This document shows positions 33,009 to 39,625 of a stretch of 57,365 nt of DNA, one piece after another (position 1 is the stretch's first letter; each line of letters opens with the position of its first letter). Source of the DNA: Nanobdellati archaeon. Its GTDB lineage: Archaea > Nanobdellota > Nanobdellia > UBA10117. A program made the translations under genes and the position numbers. The stretch lies in contig JAGVWI010000001.1 of NCBI GenBank assembly GCA_018304345.1, positions 11,191 to 68,555 of the forward strand, given 5' to 3'. The notes under the pieces are model-generated. The model saw only the letters and a program-made list of their open reading frames with translations. It ran no database searches and was not told the DNA's origin.

Positions 33009-34069
33009 AGCGGTCTTCCTTCTCTCCTTAACTCCATTAGCGTCGGGTTGTTACCAAGTTTTTCAGCCAAAGCTGATTTAAAATGCTCTATTTCTACATC
33101 TGTCAGTTTTGCTCTCGCATCAGCTTCAATCAAAACACTCGGATAGCTGTAATTTCTATTGTGCTTTGAAATCTTGCAAACTATTTCAGTTATCTTTTTG
33201 GTAGTTTCATTTAAATTTTCGGGTTTAGAAATGAAATCAAGTCTTAATGGTCTATCGTAATCAACTGGTTTTATATAAGTTACAAATAATTTATTATTCC
33301 AGCTTTCAAAATCTGGAAGATGTAAATCCGTATATGTTATTGATTCTGTTCTCTCGTTTATATCTAAAAGATAATATAAAAATAAAGAATCAGTTGTGTT
33401 GTCGAGTATTTTCATATTTCCTGCAATAATTACCTTTTGATCTGAATTTGAATTTAGAACTTCTGGAATGATTTTTTTATTTAAGTAATTGCAGTATCTT
33501 TGTCCTTTGCTATCTTCTATCGCACCCACTAATAATATGTTTCTTCTTTCGCATTCTGAATAAAGCTGTTTGAAAAGTTCTGTAACATTTGCATAAGTTT
33601 TGTAAATACTGGACGTTGCAAGAATAGCACTGCTTGGATGCAGTATTATTGAACCGTCTCTTATTATTATATCTGGTCTAAATTTTTCAATAGCCTCTAA
33701 CGCCATTTCCAATTCAATTTCCTCACGTTTTAAGTTTGATAAGACGTTAAATTCCTGGTCGGAATATTCTGGATTTACAATAATGGCCTCGGGAAATGGT
33801 CTGGAATTTGGAAGATATTCGCAGCTTTCCAACTTTCCATTAGTAAAGTTAAAACAAGCAGCAACGGCTCGTCTAAGAATCAATCTGGCGCCGTGATAAT
33901 CTTTCTTTAGAAATCCACCATCAATGCCGCAGATTTTCAAATTCCCCAAATCAATATCATCAATTTTATGTTTTATTTTTATACCTTTATCAATCGCATT
34001 TGCCAGAGCTTTTCTTTTGTTGCTTATTTCAGCTATTTTATTGGCTAAATTAGAAAGAATCTCATCCAT
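33005..34069 (-). CDS. nurA: DNA repair nuclease NurA
   Basis: This 354-residue RNase H-like nuclease has an N-terminal helix, then CGIDGGFLKKDYHGARLILR with the first active-site Asp, DIIIRDGSIILHPS and NILLVGAIEDSKGQRYC, and the C-terminal YPSVLIEADARAKLTDVEIE with the conserved Asp. ATG 34069 is chosen over a TTG at 34075; a TATA-like ATATTAAAG (minus strand) lies about 26 bases upstream. Confidence 0.92.
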   Translation of the reverse strand: MDEILSNLANKIAEISNKRKALANAIDKGIKIKHKIDDIDLGNLKICGIDGGFLKKDYHGARLILRRAVAACFNFTNGKLESCEYLPNSRPFPEAIIVNPEYSDQEFNVLSNLKREEIELEMALEAIEKFRPDIIIRDGSIILHPSSAILATSSIYKTYANVTELFKQLYSECERRNILLVGAIEDSKGQRYCNYLNKKIIPEVLNSNSDQKVIIAGNMKILDNTTDSLFLYYLLDINERTESITYTDLHLPDFESWNNKLFVTYIKPVDYDRPLRLDFISKPENLNETTKKITEIVCKISKHNRNYSYPSVLIEADARAKLTDVEIEHFKSALAEKLGNNPTLMELRREGRPL

Positions 34070-34129
34070 ACCCAAAGGTTTTAAGGTACTTTAATATAGT
34101 TTTGTCTGCTAAACAAGAGGTGTATAGCT

Positions 34130-35002
34130 ATGGGAAAAAATAAATTTTACGTAACAACACCAGTGTATTACGTTAACGATTCGCCGCACATTGGGCACGC
34201 ATATACGACTATAGCTGCAGATATTTTGAATAGATGGAGGAAAAGCCAAGGTTACAAAACTTTTTTTCTTACCGGAACTGATGAGCACGGCCAGAAAGTT
34301 CAGGATGCGGCCAAGAAAGCGGGCAAATCAATTAGAGAATTTACAGATTTGAAATCAAAAGATTTCATAGATTTGTTTAGCAAATTAAACATAAAGTATG
34401 ACAGATTCGTAAGAACTACAGACAAAGATCACGAGCAGGTTGCACAAGCAATTGTGAGAAAACTTTACAAGTCAAATGATATATATAAAGGCAAATATGA
34501 AGGTTTGTATTGTATAAGCTGCGAAGCTTACTATACTGAAAAAGATTTAGTGAACGGTAGCTGCCCAATTCATAAAAAGAAAGTTGAATTGGTTTCTGAA
34601 GATACATATTTTTTTAATTTAGCAAAATACCAAGACAAACTTTTGAAATTATACGAGAGTAATCCAGAACTAATTTTGCCTGAGACCAGAAGAAACGAAG
34701 TAATTAGCAAAGTGAAAAGCGAATTGCGCGACTTAAGTATTACTAGAACTAACTTTGACTGGGGAATTCCATTTCCTTTAGATAAAAAACACGTAATGTA
34801 TGTTTGGGCAGATGCTCTTACTAATTATTTGACTGGTGTTGGTTATTTGAAATCAAAAGCTAAACTAAAAGAATACTGGCCTGTTGCGGTGCATTTGATT
34901 GGAAAAGATATACTTTGGTTTCACACAGCAATTTGGCACTCAATTCTACTGTCAGCTGGATTAAAACCATCACGGAAACAAAATGTCAAAATCTCTTGGT
35001 AA
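34130..35002 (+). CDS. metG: Methionyl-tRNA synthetase, N-terminal catalytic part (broken frame)
   Basis: This 290-residue reading frame carries the bacterial-type MetRS N-terminal half: TTPVYYVNDSPHIGHAYTTI with the HIGH motif, FFLTGTDEHGQKVQ, a CP-domain zinc knuckle with Cys (YCISCEAYY, NGSCPIHKK) and GKDILWFHTAIWHSILLSAGLKP. It then shifts into a short tail (SRKQNVKISW) and stops where an intact enzyme would continue through a 'VHGFLTVNGEK'-type strand to KMSKS. The second part starts in another frame 20 bases before this stop. About 12-13 residues of the usual connection are missing, so this is more than a single-base shift. Confidence 0.88.
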   Translation: MGKNKFYVTTPVYYVNDSPHIGHAYTTIAADILNRWRKSQGYKTFFLTGTDEHGQKVQDAAKKAGKSIREFTDLKSKDFIDLFSKLNIKYDRFVRTTDKDHEQVAQAIVRKLYKSNDIYKGKYEGLYCISCEAYYTEKDLVNGSCPIHKKKVELVSEDTYFFNLAKYQDKLLKLYESNPELILPETRRNEVISKVKSELRDLSITRTNFDWGIPFPLDKKHVMYVWADALTNYLTGVGYLKSKAKLKEYWPVAVHLIGKDILWFHTAIWHSILLSAGLKPSRKQNVKISW

Positions 35003-36104
35003 TGTTATTGACCCAAATAAAATAATCTCACAATACGGTTCTGATGCATTTAGATATTTCCTTTTCAGAGAAGTTGCATTCGGTGAAGATGGTAATTTCT
35101 CGGAGAAAGCTTTAGCCACAAGAATTAACAATGAACTTGCAAATGAACTAGGAAATCTTCTGTCAAGAACGCTAACTTTAGTTGAGAAGTTTTCTGAAGG
35201 AAAAATTCCAAAGGGACAAAAATCAAGTCCTTTGTCAACATCATTCAAAAAAACAATCAGAGAGGCAGATGCATTTATTGATAAGTATGAATTCCATCAC
35301 GCACTTGAAACTATTTGGAAATTCATTGCTGATGCGAACAAGCATATTGATTCGCAGAAACCCTGGGACGTTGCGAAGCACGAATCAAAAGCAAGCAAGG
35401 CAAAACTTAATGATATAATATATCAGAGCTGCGAAGCTTTGAGAGCTATTTCAGTTTTAGCTGAACCATTTATGCCGAATACAAGTCTTGAAATTAGAAA
35501 TCAACTCGGGATAAGAGATGGAGAATTATCTCTCGCAAAATTCAAATGGGGACAATTAAAAGCGGGAACTCTAATAAAGAAGGGCGACATATTATTTGAA
35601 AAAATTGATTTTGAAAAAGCCGGATTTGAAGATCCATTTGAAAAACTTGATTTGAAAGTCGGACAGGTTTGGGAAGTAAAACTAATTGAAGGCGCAGATA
35701 GATTATATCAGTTGAAAGTTCACCTTGGAAAAAATGGGCACAGACAAATTGTTGCTGGTTTGAGAGAACATTATACTATTGCACAACTTAAAGGCAAGAA
35801 AGTTGTAGTCGTTGCAAATCTAAAACCCGTTAAATTAAGAGGTGTGCTAAGTCAGGGAATGCTTCTGGCTGCAGAAAGTAAAGATGCAGTCGGATTGCTG
35901 ACACTTGAAAACTCAAATCCGGGCGACGATGTGTTTATTTATGGGCTGGAAAAGAAACCTGTTGAGAATTTAGGTATTGATGATTTTGTAAAAATCACTT
36001 TGAAAGTCAAAGGCGGAAGTGTATTTTACAAGGACAAGCCATTGCAGACTGGTAAGGAAATGGTCAGGGCAGACAAGGTTAAAGATGCTAATAAGGTTAG
36101 ATAA
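34983..36104 (+). CDS. metG: Methionyl-tRNA synthetase, KMSKS and C-terminal part (separate frame)
   Basis: This 373-residue frame begins exactly at the M of MSKSLGNVIDP (the KMSKS loop) and includes the anticodon-binding helix bundle (LLSRTLTLVEKFSEGK, ETIWKFIADANKHIDSQKPW) and the C-terminal EMAP/Arc1p-like tRNA-binding domain (LDLKVGQVWEVKLIEGADRL, LKPVKLRGVLSQGM). Upstream in this frame, H-H-G-N-K precedes the Met, a remnant of the expected 'HG..GxK' strand. It overlaps the first part by 20 bases. It could be a split subunit, a pseudogene or a sequence error. Confidence 0.85.
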   Translation: MSKSLGNVIDPNKIISQYGSDAFRYFLFREVAFGEDGNFSEKALATRINNELANELGNLLSRTLTLVEKFSEGKIPKGQKSSPLSTSFKKTIREADAFIDKYEFHHALETIWKFIADANKHIDSQKPWDVAKHESKASKAKLNDIIYQSCEALRAISVLAEPFMPNTSLEIRNQLGIRDGELSLAKFKWGQLKAGTLIKKGDILFEKIDFEKAGFEDPFEKLDLKVGQVWEVKLIEGADRLYQLKVHLGKNGHRQIVAGLREHYTIAQLKGKKVVVVANLKPVKLRGVLSQGMLLAAESKDAVGLLTLENSNPGDDVFIYGLEKKPVENLGIDDFVKITLKVKGGSVFYKDKPLQTGKEMVRADKVKDANKVR

Positions 36105-36181
36105 GTTTAATGTTCGCATTAGTCAATCTCGTTGCGACAAGATAAGCCTTTTAAGACCTATTTATTTGTAGTATAATAAAT

Positions 36182-36254
36182 GCGCTAGTAGTCTAGCCTG
36201 GTAGGACAGATGCTTGCCAAGCATCAGACCCGAGTTCAAATCTCGGCTGGCGCA
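36182..36254 (+). tRNA. tRNA-Gly(GCC)
   Basis: Acceptor GCGCTAG/CTGGCGC (one G-U), anticodon loop UUGCCAA (GCC) on stem GATGC/GCATC, T-arm CCGAG-TTCAAAT-CTCGG, discriminator A at 36254. No intron. A 14-base copy of its 3' end is found at 36947-36960. Confidence 0.94.
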
Positions 36255-36278
36255 TATTATTTTCTTTACAAAGCAAGA

Positions 36279-36299
36279 GACGAGAGCGTAGGAATTGCG
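36279..36299 (+). repeat. tRNA-downstream conserved element, copy A (after tRNA-Gly)
   Basis: GACGAGAGCGTAGGAATTGC (then G) begins 25 bases after the tRNA-Gly discriminator base. It shares the GAGAGCGTAGGAATT core with copy C after tRNA-Glu and, minus two bases, with copy B after tRNA-Lys. The similarity to copy C extends about 20 bases upstream. Confidence 0.65.
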
Positions 36300-36379
36300 C
36301 AGGCGGTTTAGAGAAAATTTCAGAAATCTAGGGAGTCTACTATAGTAATGTTTTTATAACTTTCTTGAAAGCAACACAT

Positions 36380-36802
36380 ATGAAGTCGTTAGAAGAGCTA
36401 TTTCCGGTCGTTAGAGAAGGACGCTTATCAACTGATTTTGGATTTTCACAATATTCATACCTTCAACAAAATCAAAAACATACTATGCTAACAGGCAGGT
36501 TAGCTAACTTTAAGTTACCAGACGATTATATCGAAGTAGTTGTAAAGCGAGTTAAGCTAGCTGAAGGACTTGTAGAGTATATTCCGAAGGAGACGCCAAT
36601 TGCGCGGTCGACGCCGCCTTTAGGCATCGACGTCAAAAACGATAATTTAATCCGCAGGATTATTAAGGATCCTAAAACATACACCAAAAGCAAAGTCTAT
36701 ACAAAGTCTAAACTTACGGACGACGGCGATACGTCCAAACGTTGGCCCGTAACATACGTTGGCAGACGAAGAGTAGTTGTACAAACGCCCGTTATCCCTT
36801 GA
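36380..36802 (+). CDS. Hypothetical protein carried on the tRNA-Gly insert
   Basis: This 140-residue basic protein is the only gene in the insert. ATG 36380 is preferred to a TTG 15 bases upstream because a TATA-like TTTTTATAAC (36350-36359) lies 21-30 bases before it. The sequence (MKSLEELFPVVREGRLSTDF... KRWPVTYVGRRRVVVQTPVI) shows no family I recognise and has no cysteines or membrane segment. Local composition includes GC-rich motifs (GTCGACGCC, with an inverse copy at 36623-36631) unlike the flanking genes, consistent with recent arrival. Confidence 0.55.
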   Translation: MKSLEELFPVVREGRLSTDFGFSQYSYLQQNQKHTMLTGRLANFKLPDDYIEVVVKRVKLAEGLVEYIPKETPIARSTPPLGIDVKNDNLIRRIIKDPKTYTKSKVYTKSKLTDDGDTSKRWPVTYVGRRRVVVQTPVIP

Positions 36803-36992
36803 TCTTTATAGAAAGGTTTGCGCTCCAAAGAGAAATAAAATATTCTATCAAAGCTCAAACCTTTTAATCTAAAGGCGGAATATCGCCGTCGACGTAAACT
36901 ATTCTTTCCTGCCATGTGCCCTTGCCTAATTTTTGGCCTCTCTGTGCGGCTGGCGCATATCATATTTTATAACTTTTGATTTAACAAGACTT
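36803..36992. other. Right part of the insert and metF promoter
   Basis: No gene is seen in this 190-base stretch. AAAGGTTTG (~36812-36820) and CAAACCTTT (~36856-36864) are inverted repeats about 35 bases apart, and GGCG/CGCC forms a small hairpin near 36875-36885. The tRNA-Gly 3'-end copy ends at 36960. A TATA-like TTTTATAAC (~36964-36972) then lies 21-29 bases before the metF ATG at 36993. Confidence 0.5.
36947..36960. repeat. Copy of the tRNA-Gly 3' end (candidate attR)
   Basis: CGGCTGGCGCATAT duplicates 36244-36257. The bases before it (CTCTGTG) differ from the tRNA's T loop, so only the 3' end is copied, as expected for an attachment core. It sits just upstream of the metF TATA box. Confidence 0.65.
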
Positions 36993-37898
36993 ATGGATAT
37001 TGATAAACTTCTTAGTATGCATCCAATTAATTGCTCACTTGAAGTTACACCGCCAAGCAAAGGTAAAGGCATCAAACCTGTTTTTGAAACTATTAAGCCG
37101 TTTATAGAATTCAAACCGCTTTTTGTTGATGTTACTTATCATTATCACAAGCCAGGTACGCTTAGTATAGCAACTGCAATAAAATATAAGTTCGGTATTG
37201 AAACAGTTCCACATATTGTGTGCGGTGGTTTCACTAAAGAAGAAACAGAAAATTTTCTTGTTGAATTAAGTTATTCAGAATTTGAAAGTGTAATGGCTCT
37301 ACGCGGGGACGCGCCAGAAGGACCCCCGTATATGTTTACACCTAAACCTAATGGATTTCAATACGCGAGTGAATTGGTTGAGCACATAAAAAATATGAAC
37401 CGAGGAAATTATCTAAATAAGGAACAGGAACACAGAATGCCGACAAATTTTTGCATCGGTGTCGGTTGCTATCCTGAAGTTCATCCAGAATCATCTAGTT
37501 TGTTAGAAGATCTAAAATATTTCAAATTAAAACAAGATTTAGGTGCGAGTTATGCAATAACACAGATGTTTTTTGAACCAGAAGTTTATAGAAGCTTTAT
37601 TTCTGAATGCAGGGAATTTGGAATTACACTTCCAATAATTCCAGGAATAAAGGTATTGAGCCATCCTAAACAAGTGGAAGTACTTCCACAGCTTTTTGGC
37701 TGCAAAATTCCAAAAGATCTTTTAGAAGAGGTAATAAGAAAGCAAGATGACATTAATTCTGTTAAGCAGTGGGGAGTTGAACACGCAGTATATCAGTGCG
37801 AACAGCTGCTAAAATATGGTGCGCCAGATTTACATTTCTATGTGCAGAACGATCCAGCTTTGACAGTAGAAGTTATGCACAGATTGGCCAAGCGCTAA
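36993..37898 (+). CDS. metF: Methylenetetrahydrofolate reductase family protein
   Basis: The 301-residue TIM-barrel flavoprotein would reduce 5,10-methylene- to 5-methyl-tetrahydrofolate (or a pterin analogue). Family features: NCSLEVTPPSKGKG near the N-terminus (catalytic Glu), DVTYHYHKPG, PHIVCGGFTKEETENFL, VMALRGDAPEGPP, IGVGCYPEVHPES and YAITQMFFEPEVY, then PIIPGIKVLSH. ATG 36993 fits both a TATA-like box 25 bases upstream and the family start; an in-frame upstream start would read through the tRNA-Gly repeat. Confidence 0.9.
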   Translation: MDIDKLLSMHPINCSLEVTPPSKGKGIKPVFETIKPFIEFKPLFVDVTYHYHKPGTLSIATAIKYKFGIETVPHIVCGGFTKEETENFLVELSYSEFESVMALRGDAPEGPPYMFTPKPNGFQYASELVEHIKNMNRGNYLNKEQEHRMPTNFCIGVGCYPEVHPESSSLLEDLKYFKLKQDLGASYAITQMFFEPEVYRSFISECREFGITLPIIPGIKVLSHPKQVEVLPQLFGCKIPKDLLEEVIRKQDDINSVKQWGVEHAVYQCEQLLKYGAPDLHFYVQNDPALTVEVMHRLAKR

Positions 37899-37960
37899 AA
37901 TTCGTAAACTAATCTGTACGCATAGTTTAAAAATACAAAAATGTCAACTTGGTTACAGTT

Positions 37961-38034
37961 GGGGCCATGGTCTAGCCTGGTTAGGATTCGCGGTTTGGGA
38001 CCGTGCGGCCACAGTTCGAATCTGTGTGGCCCCA
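37961..38034 (+). tRNA. tRNA-Pro(UGG)
   Basis: Acceptor GGGGCCA/TGGCCCC, anticodon loop UUUGGGA (UGG) on stem CGCGG/CCGTG, T-arm CACAG-TTCGAAT-CTGTG, discriminator A. It is followed by TTTTT at 38036-38040, a likely U-run terminator. No intron and no conserved downstream element. Confidence 0.95.
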
Positions 38035-38035
38035 C

Positions 38036-38040
38036 TTTTT
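38036..38040 (+). terminator. U-run after tRNA-Pro
   Basis: Five T residues begin two bases after the discriminator base, a typical archaeal terminator. The next promoter (ATTTATATAG, 38061-38070) lies just beyond. Confidence 0.4.
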
Positions 38041-38090
38041 ATATCTGTATTCTGCAACACATTTATATAGTCCACAAGTGAATGCGAATT

Positions 38091-38336
38091 ATGGTTAAGC
38101 ACAACCTAAGGAAACACGAAGCTTACGGATTGATACTTACTTTTGCAGGCGCAACTTGGATTGGCTTTGGAATTTATGGTACTTTACTCGCAGCAAATAG
38201 ACTTCTAACTAATGTTCCTCTGATATCAGGAACGGAATTACTTTTGTTCCCATTATTTTTTGGATTAGGTGCGCTAATGCTCGCGTTTGGCGAAATAGAA
38301 TTAAGAGAGGCACTTCCAGGTAAAGGAAGGAGGTAA
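38091..38336 (+). CDS. Small two-helix membrane protein
   Basis: This 81-residue protein has a basic start (MVKHNLRKHEAYG) and two membrane helices (LILTFAGATWIGFGIYGTLL and LLLFPLFFGLGALMLAF), ending in a charged tail. The second of two nearby ATGs (38091) is favoured, with TATA-like ATTTATATAG 21-30 bases upstream. The last codons (GGAAGGAGGTAA) double as a very strong Shine-Dalgarno for the next small gene. Function unknown. Confidence 0.6.
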   Translation: MVKHNLRKHEAYGLILTFAGATWIGFGIYGTLLAANRLLTNVPLISGTELLLFPLFFGLGALMLAFGEIELREALPGKGRR

Positions 38337-38337
38337 A

Positions 38338-38463
38338 ATGGCTAAAAAGAAAACAGCTAAATTAGTATTAGGAATGTCTGAGTACGGCTCAAAAGAATTT
38401 ATGGAAGGCGTAGTTGTCGGACTAGTAGTTGGGTTGTTACTGGCAATGTTCGTATTGCGGTAA
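38338..38463 (+). CDS. 41-residue single-helix membrane protein
   Basis: ATG 38338 follows a strong GGAGGT (38329-38334 region) formed by the stop region of the previous gene; one base separates the two genes. The product MAKKKTAKLVLGMSEYGSKE continues into a hydrophobic helix (VVVGLVVGLLLAMFVL) and ends R-stop. The Lys-rich N-terminus and single helix suggest an inner-membrane microprotein partnered with the two-helix protein upstream. Function unknown. Confidence 0.65.
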   Translation: MAKKKTAKLVLGMSEYGSKEFMEGVVVGLVVGLLLAMFVLR

Positions 38464-38536
38464 TCTCCGATACAGGAAAATCTAGTAAATTAACTTAACA
38501 ATAACTTTTTAATCACTTTTCAATCACTTTTCTAAT

Positions 38537-38635
38537 GGGCTCGTAGCTCAGCCTGGTTAGAGCGTTCGACTCTTATTGCCAAGCAAAAAGGCAAGAGCCA
38601 TCGAAATGTCGCGAGTTCGAATCTCGTCGGGCCCA
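38537..38635 (+). tRNA. tRNA-Lys(CUU) with a 24-base intron
   Basis: Acceptor GGGCTCG/CGGGCCC (one G-U), anticodon stem TTCGA/TCGAA with loop C-U-CUU-A-[intron]-A, T-arm GCGAG-TTCGAAT-CTCGT, discriminator A. The intron (38576-38599) is at the canonical 37/38 site and folds on TTGCC/GGCAA. The conserved downstream element follows at 38659-38677. Confidence 0.94.
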
Positions 38636-38658
38636 TTATAATAATATAATTCATAAAA

Positions 38659-38677
38659 GACGAGCGTAGGAATTGCG
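38659..38677 (+). repeat. tRNA-downstream conserved element, copy B (after tRNA-Lys)
   Basis: GACGAGCGTAGGAATTGCG starts 24 bases past tRNA-Lys. It lacks two bases (GA) relative to copies A and C but keeps GCGTAGGAATTGCG at the same distance from the tRNA. Just after it AATTG-CGAAA-CAATT and CAATTA-CTAA-TAATTG can form hairpins (38671-38698 region). Confidence 0.6.
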
Positions 38678-38738
38678 AAACAATTACTAATAATTGTTAC
38701 TTCTTAAAATTTAAATAGTCTATTTTACAATTTACTTT

Positions 38739-39368
38739 ATGGCCGCATTAGATATAGCATTTTTTGTATTATCTTTGGTGTCACTTTTCTCTATAATCAA
38801 TCCTCTCAGCGCAGCTACTGTTTTCATTTCAATTACGCAGTCAAACACACTCAAAGAAAAACGCGCTATGGCAAAAAAGTCGGTACTGATTGCAGCCATA
38901 GTTTTAGTTTTCTTCGCACTCGCAGGCAATTATATTTTGCAGTTTTATAGTATTACTTTAGAAGCATTTAGAATTGCTGGCGGAATATTAATCGGTTATG
39001 TTGGTTTTGAAATGCTAAATTATGGAAAGAAAACATTCAAAACTAAGAAGGAAGAAAGGGAAGCGGTTTTGAAAAAAGATGTTTCAATAATACCTTTGGC
39101 AATTCCTATGATGTCGGGTCCTGGTGCAATTACAACTTCAATAGTTTTGATGAGCCAGACACAAAATATTATTCAAATTCTTATGGTGCTTCTCGCAATA
39201 GTAGTAGTTTACGGCATTACTTATCCTGTTCTTTATGAGGCTAATTATTATGATAAATTATTAGGAGAAAATGGCAGAAGCGTAGTAGAAAAAATAACTG
39301 GTTTTATTGTATTAGTAATAGGTGTACAATTCGTGATAAATGGTATAATGGGTTTATCTGGCATTTAG
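38739..39368 (+). CDS. MarC/UPF0056 family integral membrane protein
   Basis: This 209-residue protein has six predicted membrane helices. Family signatures are FSIINPLSAATVFISIT near the N-terminus, GGILIGYVGFEML, and IPLAIPMMSGPGAITTSIVL, followed by a final helix GFIVLVIGVQFVINGIMGL. The transport role of MarC-family proteins is uncertain. TATA-like ATTTAAATAG (~38706-38715) lies 24-33 bases before the ATG. It is flanked by tRNA genes on both sides. Confidence 0.87.
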   Translation: MAALDIAFFVLSLVSLFSIINPLSAATVFISITQSNTLKEKRAMAKKSVLIAAIVLVFFALAGNYILQFYSITLEAFRIAGGILIGYVGFEMLNYGKKTFKTKKEEREAVLKKDVSIIPLAIPMMSGPGAITTSIVLMSQTQNIIQILMVLLAIVVVYGITYPVLYEANYYDKLLGENGRSVVEKITGFIVLVIGVQFVINGIMGLSGI

Positions 39369-39406
39369 CTAAACTTTTTAATCTAAATTTCTTATGTAAT
39401 ACTATT

Positions 39407-39510
39407 GGGCTGATAGTTAAACCCGGTATAACGCGCGCATGGCATGCGTGAGGCTTGGGGTTCAAATAGCTGGAGAGAAAATCTTTTGCTTGAAAGTCCC
39501 CATCAGTCCA
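39407..39510 (+). tRNA. tRNA-Ala(GGC) with a 30-base intron in the T loop
   Basis: Acceptor GGGCTGA/TCAGTCC (one G-U), anticodon loop AUGGCAU (GGC) on stem CGCGC/GCGTG, discriminator A. The T stem TGGGG/CCCCA is interrupted after TTCAAA by 39467-39496. A bulge-helix-bulge forms: central helix TTCA (39461-39464)/TGAA (39491-39494), bulges AAU and AGU, intron helix AGC/GCT. Cutting after the second base of each bulge restores TTCAAAT-CCCC, a normal seven-base loop. This is the 59/60 position. Confidence 0.9.
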
Positions 39511-39512
39511 TA

Positions 39513-39586
39513 GACGGCATAGTTCAGCCTGGTAGAACGCAGGTTTCATAAGCCTGATGTCGGCGGTTCAAATCCGCCTGCCGTCA
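39513..39586 (+). tRNA. tRNA-Met(CAU), elongator-like
   Basis: Acceptor GACGGCA/TGCCGTC, D arm GTTC/GAAC, anticodon loop UUCAUAA (CAU) on stem CAGGT/GCCTG, T-arm GGCGG-TTCAAAT-CCGCC, discriminator A. No intron; two bases after tRNA-Ala. It lacks the initiator-type pattern, so it is elongator Met, or Ile2 if the C34 is modified. Confidence 0.93.
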
Positions 39587-39625
39587 GTCCGTTACTTCTT
39601 TAAACGTTGAAAGTACGAAATTTCT

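Larger units (their letters stand above)
36244..36960. mobile_element. Small inserted segment flanked by tRNA-Gly 3'-end repeats
   Basis: CGGCTGGCGCATAT, made of the T-arm/acceptor end of tRNA-Gly plus four trailer bases, occurs at 36244-36257 and again at 36947-36960. After the second copy, ATATTTTATAAC forms the TATA box of metF, so removing 703 bases would put metF directly behind tRNA-Gly. The enclosed DNA is richer in GC in places and holds one gene with its own promoter, the conserved element (36279-36299) and inverted repeats. This is the layout of a small integrated element with attL/attR at a tRNA 3' end. No integrase is visible. Confidence 0.65.

Noticed and set aside
36697-36963. 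Minus-strand 88-codon frame in the tRNA-Gly insert
   Set aside because: It overlaps the promoter-supported plus-strand gene antisense and has low-complexity basic content; the plus-strand gene is preferred.
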